The notes under the pieces are model-generated. The model was not told where the DNA came from and made no database searches. It saw only the letters and a program-made list of their open reading frames with translations. A stretch of 64,000 bases of DNA from Chryseosolibacter sp040902445 (GTDB taxonomy: Bacteria; Bacteroidota; Bacteroidia; Cytophagales; Cyclobacteriaceae): assembly GCA_040902445.1 (NCBI GenBank), contig JBBDXJ010000302.1, positions 1 to 64,000 on the forward strand. The letters are read 5' to 3'. Both the position numbers and the translations under genes were made by a program. Positions 44,764 to 52,771 of the stretch are shown in pieces (position 1 is the first letter of the stretch; every line of letters starts with the position of its first letter).

Positions 44764-47700
44764 TTATCTTTTTGTATACGATTCATCATGGTTCAGCATG
44801 GTGCTGGCTACGATGGTTAAGGCTGCTGTTTTTATCTTGTTTGTTTTGTTTCCTGACCTGAATTCACCAACATTCAAAAGTTCTTCAGCTTTAACGGGAT
44901 TTGTTTTATACTTTTCATATTGGGAATGATACAGGGCCTGAAGAATTTGCAACTCTTCGGCTTTAGGCTTTCGGCCTGTCGACAACCTGAAAGCAAGGAT
45001 GAGCTGACTATTAAGGTCACTTCCGGCTTCCTGCTGTATTCGTTCTGCCATCACCCGCGCTGGTTCTACAAACTCAGGATCATTTAAGAGTACAAGGGCT
45101 TGTAACGGAGTATTGGTTGTTTCACGCCTTACTGTACAAATGTCCCGCGGGCCCGCATCAAAAGCAATCATGGCAGGGTGTGGCGAAGTTCTCCGAATGA
45201 AGGTATACAAACTCCTGCGATACAAATCTTTTCCAGTACTTTGATAATAGTCGCGCAGCACAAGTGAAAAATTATTTTTTTCTGTCCAAAGGCCTTCCGG
45301 TTGATAAGGTTTAACGCTTTCTCCTCCGATTTCTCTTACCAAAAGTCCGCTTGCGGCAAGAGCGTTATCGCGGATCAGTTCTGCCTGAAGACGGTGGCTA
45401 GGGCCTCTTGCCAGCCATAAGTTTTCGGAATCTCTGGTCTGCTGTTTTTGATCTGTTGCCGAACTTTGGCGGTAAGTGGCCGACATGACCATTAATTTAA
45501 GCAGCTTCTTCAGATCCCATCCGGACTGCTGGAAAGAGACCGCGAGCCAGTTCAATAGTTCGGGATGAGTGGGAAGGCTGCCCTGATTGCCAAAATCCTC
45601 TGAAGTCTTTACAAGCCCTTTTCCGAAAATCATTTGCCAGTAGCGATTTACTGTTACCCGTGCCGTTAGGGGATGGTTTTTACTAAAGAGCCATCGTGAC
45701 AAACCCAGACGATTTTTAGGAAGTGAATCGGGAAAAATAGATATGCTTTCTGGTGTGCCAGCTTCCACGCGCTCAGTCGGCGCATCGTACTGACCCCTGT
45801 CGAGGACGAACATAAGACGTGGCTCTGGCATTTCTTCCATTACCATGAGTTCAGGAATGCCATTAACCAGTTTGAGTTTTTCATTCCTGAGTTCCGTAAG
45901 TTGGAGAACACTTTTTTGTAATTCTCTTTCCTTACTCCGATAATGTTCCTTCCTGATCTCTTCGGTGATTACCCTTTCTTCTCCGGCGATCCTTGCGGTT
46001 TCTAAAGATGTAAGTCTTGTACTAAATATTCTAATTTCATCCAACCTTCCCTGAAAGATCCCGATATCACCTGTAAAGCGCCTGTTGCTCTTACCAATCG
46101 TCAATGGCATATCGGCAGGTTTGCCATTTTTATGAATAGACTTAATGGATTTATACAACCTGTCATAGTGGATCGTAGGCTTCGTTTTCTTGCCGTTAAC
46201 AAATAAGCTTAATCCGGAAGCTTTCCCCGATCCATCATAGGTAAAGGCCACATGCGTCCAGGTATTCAGGCGAATGCCGCCGCCGGCGACATGAATATAA
46301 TTATGAGGAAGGGAATGTATCAGCCTTACAGAAAGCTGGTTGAGGCTGTCAAGGAAAAAATCCCATCCGCGCCATCCCGTGTCTTTTTCCGAGGAATTAC
46401 CAATTAACACCTGTGTTTTTCCTTTTTCCTTTTTTGTTGTATTGATCCAGAGGCTAACAGAAAAAGCGTCGGTCATTTCAAAATCTCCTACGTTTTTAAG
46501 ATAGACTTCATCATAGCCGTCATTGAATTCGAGCGCGTTATTGAATTTCCCATCCGCAAGTTGTGGTGTTCCCGTTGTCGTACAATCCGGGTTGCCGTCG
46601 ATCGCCCATTCATTTTTTCCCCGCACGCTATCCATTTTATCAAAGGGCAAATAGGACAATAAACCGACGGACATCTCCGACTTGCCGGCTTTATTGATAA
46701 AACCAACGATGTTAGCAATTTTCGCATCACTGAATTTAATTTGCTCTTCGCTTTTTTTTATTTTCTGTTCCAGATCAATAAGTTTTTCATCAGTCTCCAG
46801 ATCAGAAAGTAACACCATTGGGCCATAGTTTCCGTCATCGCCTGTCATTCCCAATTCTTTTATGTTGTTAAAAAATGCCGCCATCTGATAGTAATTTTTC
46901 TGGCTGATGGGATCAAACTTGTGATCGTGGCATTTCGCACATTCGAGCTGCAAACCCATGAAGGCAATGCCTGTTGTATTGGCCCGGTCAAAAACATTGA
47001 GCAAGCGGAACTCCTCCTCAATAACACCTCCTTCAGCAGTCATGGGATGATTCCTGTTAAAGGCTGTAGCCAGGATCTGTTGTTTTGTGGCATTCGGAAT
47101 TAGGTCCCCTGCCAGCTGCCAGGTGGCAAACTGATCATACGGCATATTGTTTTTAAAAGATTCAATGACCCAGTCACGCCATGGCCACATGTAACGCCAG
47201 CCATCCGCATGCATGCCATGAGAATCGGCATACCTTGCGACATCCATCCATTCAAGCGCCAGTCTTTCTGCGTAAGCATCGGTTTGCATGAGACGATCCA
47301 CAACTTTTTCATAGGCCCCGGGAGAGTCATCCGCAAGAAAACTATCAATTTCTTCAATCGTGGGAGGCAGTCCGGTAAGGTCGAGTGTAACCCGTCTTAA
47401 AAGTCTTTCCTTGTCAGCCTGGGGTGATTGTTCCAATCCCTTTTTTTCGAGTGTCGCTAAAATGAAATTGTCTATCTGATTACGCACTAGCTGATTTTTG
47501 TCAGCTATTTCCGGGATCTCCGGTTGTTCAGGCGGGATAAAAGCCCAGTGAGGTTTGTATGTTGCACCCTGTTCTATCCATTTGATGAGGGTTGCCTTCT
47601 CATCCGCATTCAGGTAAAGATTGGAAATGGCAGGCGGCATTCTGTATTCTTCATCAGAGGACAGGATTCTATGAGAAAGTTCACTGTTATCAGGGTCTCC

Positions 47701-47973
47701 GGGAATAATTGCTTTTCCATTTCCCGATTTTAATTTCGCGAATGCAACGGCGGAAATATCAAGGCGCAGTTCTGCTTCGCGCTTATTTTTGTCGGGACCA
47801 TGGCAGGAGAAACACCGGTCGGACAGAATCGGTTTGACATGAATGTTAAAGTCGATGTAATCGGGAAGTTTTTTTTTCGCCTCGGCTACTTCTTCCGGGA
47901 TCTCAATTTTTCTGCATCCGTTGAGATATAGAATGGCGAAGAAAAAAAACAGATATTTTAGAAATGCAGGCAT
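44764..47973 (-). CDS. PSCyt1-DUF1549-LamG-DUF1553 protein (planctomycete-type cytochrome protein)
   Basis: A large exported lipoprotein (FFFAILYLNGC, Cys ~20) with modular order. First is a mono-heme cytochrome segment with CFSCHGPDKN and the distal Met in YRMPPA (about 50-130). Then come DUF1549 (WMDVARYADSHGMHADGWR, CAKCHDHKFDP giving a second CxxCH) and a LamG/concanavalin-like domain (about 470-660, FSVSLWINTTKKEKGKTQV). Last is DUF1553 (LTARVTVNRYWQMIFGKGL, FGNQGSLPTHPELLNWLAVS, RRETTNTPLQALVLLNDPEF). At 1069 aa it is normal. Paired with DUF1501 downstream. The family is common in Planctomycetes and proposed to act in polysaccharide processing; this is not proven. Confidence 0.9.
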   Translation of the reverse strand: MPAFLKYLFFFFAILYLNGCRKIEIPEEVAEAKKKLPDYIDFNIHVKPILSDRCFSCHGPDKNKREAELRLDISAVAFAKLKSGNGKAIIPGDPDNSELSHRILSSDEEYRMPPAISNLYLNADEKATLIKWIEQGATYKPHWAFIPPEQPEIPEIADKNQLVRNQIDNFILATLEKKGLEQSPQADKERLLRRVTLDLTGLPPTIEEIDSFLADDSPGAYEKVVDRLMQTDAYAERLALEWMDVARYADSHGMHADGWRYMWPWRDWVIESFKNNMPYDQFATWQLAGDLIPNATKQQILATAFNRNHPMTAEGGVIEEEFRLLNVFDRANTTGIAFMGLQLECAKCHDHKFDPISQKNYYQMAAFFNNIKELGMTGDDGNYGPMVLLSDLETDEKLIDLEQKIKKSEEQIKFSDAKIANIVGFINKAGKSEMSVGLLSYLPFDKMDSVRGKNEWAIDGNPDCTTTGTPQLADGKFNNALEFNDGYDEVYLKNVGDFEMTDAFSVSLWINTTKKEKGKTQVLIGNSSEKDTGWRGWDFFLDSLNQLSVRLIHSLPHNYIHVAGGGIRLNTWTHVAFTYDGSGKASGLSLFVNGKKTKPTIHYDRLYKSIKSIHKNGKPADMPLTIGKSNRRFTGDIGIFQGRLDEIRIFSTRLTSLETARIAGEERVITEEIRKEHYRSKERELQKSVLQLTELRNEKLKLVNGIPELMVMEEMPEPRLMFVLDRGQYDAPTERVEAGTPESISIFPDSLPKNRLGLSRWLFSKNHPLTARVTVNRYWQMIFGKGLVKTSEDFGNQGSLPTHPELLNWLAVSFQQSGWDLKKLLKLMVMSATYRQSSATDQKQQTRDSENLWLARGPSHRLQAELIRDNALAASGLLVREIGGESVKPYQPEGLWTEKNNFSLVLRDYYQSTGKDLYRRSLYTFIRRTSPHPAMIAFDAGPRDICTVRRETTNTPLQALVLLNDPEFVEPARVMAERIQQEAGSDLNSQLILAFRLSTGRKPKAEELQILQALYHSQYEKYKTNPVKAEELLNVGEFRSGNKTNKIKTAALTIVASTMLNHDESYTKR

Positions 47974-48037
47974 GGGTGAAAATTTAGTTGTAAGTAATAA
48001 GTATGGGTAGTAATCCTGACCACTTAAAACTTAAAAC

Positions 48038-48177
48038 TTATAACTTTAAAATATTCTTAACGACTTTTCCTGCTACATCTGTCAGCCTGAAACCCCTTCC
48101 CTGGAAGTGATAGGTAAGTTTTTCATGATCCATTCCCATCAGGTGCAGGATCGTCGCCTGTAGGTCATGGATATGTT
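48038..48177 (-). pseudogene. C-terminal remnant of another DUF1501 gene
   Basis: The minus strand reads HIHDLQATILHLMGMDHEKL, then TYHFQGRGFRLTDVAGKVVK and a stop. It matches the last ~45 residues of the intact DUF1501 protein at 43274 (HVHDFQATLLHLMGIDHKRL, ... GRRYRLTDVHGEVVK). Homology ends abruptly at 48177 and unrelated sequence follows. It lies directly upstream of the DUF1553 gene, so an older DUF1501 gene once stood there. Confidence 0.85.
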
Positions 48178-48520
48178 ATCAACCTGATACAGTGCTGAAT
48201 AAGTTGTCAATTCCTATTGTTTCAATTAACTAAATGTTGTATATTTTATGTCGGAACAAAATGCAACCTAAGTTACTTATTAACATGAACGCTTTGCGCC
48301 TAAACAACAGATTAAATAGCGGGAACGTTATCGGGAAAGCTGGGCTTGATTAGAATATCGTTTTTGCAGATGTGCGGTGATTTACATGAGCGGTGAAAAT
48401 GAACGGCTGGTGTGACCCTCCCCACACTTTGTATTCTGCCATTGGCAGCGTATGAAACTATTTTTTCCAAAGAATTTTTTTTATTTTACAAGTTGGTATT
48501 AACCCCTAAATATTTGCGTA
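48178..48520. other. 343-bp intergenic region upstream of the LacI-type regulator
   Basis: No coding signal. AT-rich toward 48520, with a probable promoter of the regulator gene. The 14-bp palindrome found at 52098 and 52664 is not present here, so I see no sign of autoregulation through it. Confidence 0.4.
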
Positions 48521-49564
48521 ATGCATAATCATTGTATAACCATAAAAGATATTGCGCGGGAATTGAATCTATCTGTTTCAACAGTATCGCGCGCATTCCG
48601 CGACGCCTATGACGTCAGTCAGGAAACGAAGGAAAAGGTTTTGACAATGGCTGTTCAATTAAATTACAAGCCAAACTTTAATGCGATTGGCCTGGTAAAG
48701 AACCAAACGAATAATATTGCTGTGATGCTGCCTTCGATAACCAACTATTATTTTTCCACTGTCATCACAGGTATCCAGGAGGTTGGCTATAGTAAAGGCT
48801 ACAACATCATTTTTTACGTAACCAACGATTCCCCTGACCGTGAGTTATCAATAATTAAGAATCTTTCCCTTACAAGTATTGATGGCCTGCTCGTTTGTAC
48901 TACGCTAACTTCAGATCACAGCGATCATTTCAAAAAAATTATTGAAAATGGCACCCCCGTCGTTTTTTTTGACCGGGTAGCAACGGATATTAAAACCTCA
49001 AAGGTTGTGCAGGATGATTACAATGGTGCTTTTGAAGCTGTCACGCACCTTGTAAGCAGCGGATATGAAAAAATTGCGCACATATCAGGCCGAAAGAGTC
49101 TTGCAATTACACAAAAAAGAACGCGGGGCTATGTTGACGCGCTTAAAAAATTCAAGTTACCCGTCCGGGAGGAATGGATAACTCAATCGGGTTTTTCGCA
49201 GGAAGATGGAGAAAAAGATGTCTACGAACTGCTGAAATGTAAGGAGATACCGGATGCTATTTTTGCTGTGAATGACAGGAAAGCTATTGGCGCAATGCTG
49301 TCGTTGAAAAAGCTGAATATTAAAATTGGTGAAGAGATGGGCGTTATTGGTTTTACGAATGATCCGGTGTCAAGCATAATTTCTCCCGGCCTGACTACTA
49401 TCGCCGTGCCAGCCCTGGAAGTCGGAAGCAAGAGTTGTGAATTGCTTTTGAAGCATATTTCAAAGAAACATTTCGAACCTGAGGAGTTGATCCTTCCCGG
49501 AAGGTTAATTGTCCGGGAATCGACTTTGAAAACGCCGCATCCGATCAGCATGCTGGCTTCGTGA
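48521..49564 (+). CDS. LacI-family transcriptional regulator
   Basis: N-terminal LacI helix-turn-helix ITIKDIARELNLSVSTVSRA followed by FRDAYDVSQETKEKVLTMA and the hinge YKPNFNAIGLVKNQ. The periplasmic-binding-like effector domain follows (NIAVMLPSITNYYFSTVITG, VVFFDRVATDIKTSKVVQDD, AIFAVNDRKAIGAMLSLKKL, IGFTNDPVSSIISPGLTTIA). At 347 aa it is a full-length regulator. Its probable operators are the two identical palindromes with the central CG typical of this family at 52098-52111 and 52664-52677, in front of the divergent discoidin/alpha-barrel and SusC genes. The inducer is probably a sugar from the target glycan (inference). Confidence 0.92.
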   Translation: MHNHCITIKDIARELNLSVSTVSRAFRDAYDVSQETKEKVLTMAVQLNYKPNFNAIGLVKNQTNNIAVMLPSITNYYFSTVITGIQEVGYSKGYNIIFYVTNDSPDRELSIIKNLSLTSIDGLLVCTTLTSDHSDHFKKIIENGTPVVFFDRVATDIKTSKVVQDDYNGAFEAVTHLVSSGYEKIAHISGRKSLAITQKRTRGYVDALKKFKLPVREEWITQSGFSQEDGEKDVYELLKCKEIPDAIFAVNDRKAIGAMLSLKKLNIKIGEEMGVIGFTNDPVSSIISPGLTTIAVPALEVGSKSCELLLKHISKKHFEPEELILPGRLIVRESTLKTPHPISMLAS

Positions 49565-49598
49565 ATCTTCTGCGCTGACACTGCTCGACCCCTGAGTG

Positions 49599-49822
49599 CC
49601 GTCATTGCGAGGAGCAACGCGGCCTTCGCGCGCCGGGCGACGAAGCAATCCCCTTGCAACGGAGTGGGCACTTGGAGAAAAGTGCATCTGCAATGGAATG
49701 GAGAACGTACTGAAACCGGCTCCATTCCATTCACTGTATTGCATTCCTTGTTAAGTGCACTCTGTAGTCGCGGGATTGCTTCGCTCTCTCGCGCATTTCC
49801 ACGCGTCGGCTCGCAATGACGG
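49599..49822. repeat. 224-bp palindromic intergenic element (MITE/REP-like)
   Basis: Terminal inverted repeats CCGTCATTGCGAG (49599-49611) and CTCGCAATGACGG (49810-49822). A second nested pair is CGAAGCAATCCC (49641-49652) with GGGATTGCTTCG (49772-49783), and a central pair is AATGGAATGGAG (49692-49703) with CTCCATTCCATT (49720-49731). The whole element can fold back on itself. GTCATTGCGAGG...GAAGCAATCCC is a widespread bacterial intergenic repeat motif. No gene inside. Confidence 0.85.
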
Positions 49823-49879
49823 TGTTTCGGGGCGTGAACACATGGCGTAAGCCCTTCCCTCCCTTCAGTAATTCACTCC

Positions 49880-52021
49880 CTACCTCGTAAAGTAATTCGG
49901 CTCAATTTTTATATCGCTCTTATTCTCCAGAGCATGCAGCCAGGCAAGGTTGTATGCAAGACTTCCGACCATCATGTCTCCTTCGTAGTGGTTAATGTTT
50001 GTCGCTCCGCGGAACATGCCATTATGGTACAGTTTTTCGATGGCATCTTTCGCATAACGTTTTGACTGTTCGAGGTATTCTGGTTTTGGATTAAGTTCAT
50101 ACAGATCGTTGAACAGGCCTATGATGGTTGCGTATATTCTGGCGAAGACAGCTTCAGTGATAGCCGGAGGGTTGTGGGTCGCATAATAGTCAGCAAATGT
50201 TTGCGCCAGTTTAAGTGCGTGCGGGTCTTTGTTCAGGCGATATACGCCCAGCAGAAGGCCGACATAATCCGCGGAAAAGCCACCGCCGTAGCTAAACTTA
50301 TACGGATGCCCGTAACTTCCTGTAGCTGCTTCCGGCTCGACGTCCATTGGAAGGTCAATGAGGAACTGACCTTCGGCGGGCCTGTGGGGCAGACGGAGAA
50401 TAGCGTCCATGTAAGTAGTGGCAACGTCCTGATATCTTTTCCTGACCTTTCCTTCTGGCAGAAGTTCGGCAGCTTCAAGTAAATTCAACGACAGCGACAG
50501 AGTGCTCACAGCTGAAGCCGTTTTCTCGCCCTTTCTGTTTGGTGGCAGGCCGGTTTTCGGGCTGCGCATATCCCAATGGTGATCGATCATTTTTTGTGCC
50601 CACCCGAGGTACTTTTCATCTTTTGTTTTGGAATAGGCGAACGTCCACAGGCCAATGTAAAAACCCGCGTGTCTTGCGAAATTCATTCCTCCGTATTTCT
50701 CCGGTCTTGGAACAGGCATTGGTTTGTGAATATCCGCATGACGGTCAAAGTCGTAATTGTCGAGGTTCTTTATGTGGTTTATCAAACCATCCGCCTCTTT
50801 GCGCAGCGCTTCCGGATTGATGCCCCACATCCGTTCCCAAAAAGAATTCGGCACGCCCCCTAAAAATTCATGGGTATCATAGGTGTATTTTTCCTCGTAG
50901 AAATTCCAATACGCGTGTTCGCCCCATGGAAACAACCCTGTAGCTGGATGGGGACAATTTTTCAGAAAGAAAGTAAGGTAATCGGTGACGGCCTGTTGAT
51001 ATTTATTGTCTCCGGTCAGTTTGCTGATATTGTCCATCGCCTGAAGCAACATGACATCCTGGAAAAGGTTACCACCTCGTAAGCTTCGGTCTTCATAGCG
51101 TTGGCCTATGCTGTTTCCAGGAATATCTTCAGGGTTGCGATGCGATTCAAGGTCAATGAGCGAGGCAAACATTGGACTATGGATCTTACCGTAGCGGTCA
51201 GTTCCGGAGGCGATCATCGTGTCGGCAAATGTTTTTACATAGTTCAGGTAACCTTTCGACTCTTTGAATTTTGTTCTGGGAAAATCGAATACCCTGCCAT
51301 AGGCGCGGTCGAGGATCATCCTCTCGGACTTTTTCTCATTCGGTATGGACGCATCAGGAAGTTTTTTTCCTTTTGCCCCGGGTAGGGCTTCGTAAACTTC
51401 GATCTCCCGCAGCCGGGGGAAGATGTGGTGATAATAGGTGTCGTGAATACGGACACGGAGGGCTTTTGTTTTAACAGGTTCAAAATCCACCGTGTTGATC
51501 TCTTCGGTTGTATTTTTCACTACCGTCAGGGGACTTTGCCCAGCCCAGGTCTTATCCCCCCATGCAAACACCTCGAAATCCTTGAACGCAAGCATGTCGC
51601 GATGTTTGGTGGACAGAAGCACGAGGCGCGAAAGCGTTTTAGGTTTATCGAATTCAATGATGATATTGGTAGGCTGCCATGAAAGGGGTTGGTCTTCACC
51701 GATCCATTGCGTAGAGAGATCGCCATCAAAAGCCCTCTCTATCACCCATTCCGTTGTGTGATGGGAAGCGGTGAGTTTGGCTTCCTCTTTCAGATTGATC
51801 TTGCGCCCTACGTCATTTTTTCCTGTCGAATCAGGCAATCCGGAGTTTTCATTCCCGCCTTTGCTTGCGGGGGCAACCTTATTTTCATTTGTCAGGGATT
51901 GAGCGTACAAATTCTTTACATCAAATTCAATTGCGCTATCCTCCGGACCCTTCAGTTCGCCCATAACCTGAAATAAAGATGGCAGGGTCAGTAGTAGAAT
52001 GATTACACGAATTCTTTTCAT
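49880..52021 (-). CDS. Secreted discoidin (F5/8C-like) domain protein with alpha/alpha-barrel, putative polysaccharide-degrading enzyme
   Basis: Signal peptide (VIILLLTLPSLFQVMG), a low-complexity linker, then an F5/8 type C-like domain (about 75-215: AKLTASHHTTEWVIERAFDG, IIIEFDKPKTLSRLVLLS, LRVRIHDTYYHHIFPRLREI). From about 235 a helical barrel of the six/seven-hairpin type follows (RAYGRVFDFPRTKFKESKGY, GTDRYGKIHSPMFASLIDLE, LFQDVMLLQAMDNISKLTGD, HAGFYIGLWTFAYSKTKDEK, YGGGFSADYVGLLLGVYRLN). Related proteins occur in Planctomycetes and Bacteroidota PULs, and some barrels of this shape are uronyl hydrolases or lyases. I cannot name the reaction. It has the LacI-type palindrome 77 bp upstream of its start and is divergent to SusC. 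Confidence 0.7.
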   Translation of the reverse strand: MKRIRVIILLLTLPSLFQVMGELKGPEDSAIEFDVKNLYAQSLTNENKVAPASKGGNENSGLPDSTGKNDVGRKINLKEEAKLTASHHTTEWVIERAFDGDLSTQWIGEDQPLSWQPTNIIIEFDKPKTLSRLVLLSTKHRDMLAFKDFEVFAWGDKTWAGQSPLTVVKNTTEEINTVDFEPVKTKALRVRIHDTYYHHIFPRLREIEVYEALPGAKGKKLPDASIPNEKKSERMILDRAYGRVFDFPRTKFKESKGYLNYVKTFADTMIASGTDRYGKIHSPMFASLIDLESHRNPEDIPGNSIGQRYEDRSLRGGNLFQDVMLLQAMDNISKLTGDNKYQQAVTDYLTFFLKNCPHPATGLFPWGEHAYWNFYEEKYTYDTHEFLGGVPNSFWERMWGINPEALRKEADGLINHIKNLDNYDFDRHADIHKPMPVPRPEKYGGMNFARHAGFYIGLWTFAYSKTKDEKYLGWAQKMIDHHWDMRSPKTGLPPNRKGEKTASAVSTLSLSLNLLEAAELLPEGKVRKRYQDVATTYMDAILRLPHRPAEGQFLIDLPMDVEPEAATGSYGHPYKFSYGGGFSADYVGLLLGVYRLNKDPHALKLAQTFADYYATHNPPAITEAVFARIYATIIGLFNDLYELNPKPEYLEQSKRYAKDAIEKLYHNGMFRGATNINHYEGDMMVGSLAYNLAWLHALENKSDIKIEPNYFTR

Positions 52022-52097
52022 GGTTCAATAATTGAAAATACACATGAAATATACGGCTAACTCTTCGCGCTTAGCGATTGAAGACCTTTTAAAATTA

Positions 52098-52111
52098 CGA
52101 GAACGTTCTCG
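52098..52111. promoter_or_regulatory. LacI-type operator palindrome, site 1
   Basis: CGAGAACGTTCTCG, a perfect 14-bp palindrome with central CG, 77 bp upstream of the minus-strand gene starting at 52021. It is identical to site 2 at 52664-52677 and to nothing else I found in the window. LacI-family operators are palindromes with central CG, and a LacI gene lies 3 kb away. Confidence 0.8.
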
Positions 52112-52663
52112 AAAGAACGCGCCTGAAGTTCGAATTGCTGATTTGACCGGATTCGGTGGTAAAACTATTTTTTATATCACCCTTCAATTGGGGTATTTAT
52201 CCCACCCACCGTCCTTCACTTAATATTTCCTTTCGGTGCACGAACTATTCTCAACATATGGTTGATTTGATATTTTTCCAATTGAAAACCGCAAGGTGCG
52301 CGCAAGGTGCGGGAGACATTGCCGGTGACGACAATGATTTGAAGAGCACAAAATTCAACACACACTAAGTACAAAGGGAAAAGTCAATTAGCCGCAGGCA
52401 CTAACTCCTATTTAACATCAAGATCAGTACCTATTTTGGCAGTGTGATCAAATTTATAGTCTCCGCAGTGTCTCACGTTTCGTGGACGCTGCGGCTTCGA
52501 AGATCAAATTTCAAAACAACTCCGATTACAGAACAATGAGTGCACTTAAACCGAGGAGTCCCTGAGACAGGAGACTCCGCGCAGACGAATGTTACTAATT
52601 TATCAAAGCAGTTCCCAAAGGTGAAGGTCTCACGACTCTCGACTGACCATTCACGACCGTTAT
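52112..52663. other. Long leader/intergenic region between the two operators
   Basis: 552 bp without a convincing gene. It contains two short hairpins: CCGCAGTGT/ACGCTGCGG (52463-52494) and GGAGTC/GACTCC (52555-52578). These lie in the presumed 5' leader of the SusC transcript and may be regulatory or chance. Confidence 0.4.
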
Positions 52664-52677
52664 CGAGAACGTTCTCG
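52664..52677. promoter_or_regulatory. LacI-type operator palindrome, site 2
   Basis: The same 14 bases as site 1, 95 bp upstream of the SusC start. The position fits repression at, or just downstream of, a promoter of susC. Identity of two 14-bp perfect palindromes 553 bp apart, each before a divergent gene, makes chance unlikely. Confidence 0.85.
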
Positions 52678-52771
52678 CTATTTTATATGCCTGTATCGAT
52701 TGCATACTGGCATTCTTCCTACTATCTTAATCTGCGATTACCAGGTTAGGCCCAAATAAATCCCAAAAATT

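Noticed and set aside
49505..49744. Minus-strand open frames through the palindromic element
   Set aside because: They consist of translated inverted-repeat sequence and run into the LacI coding region.
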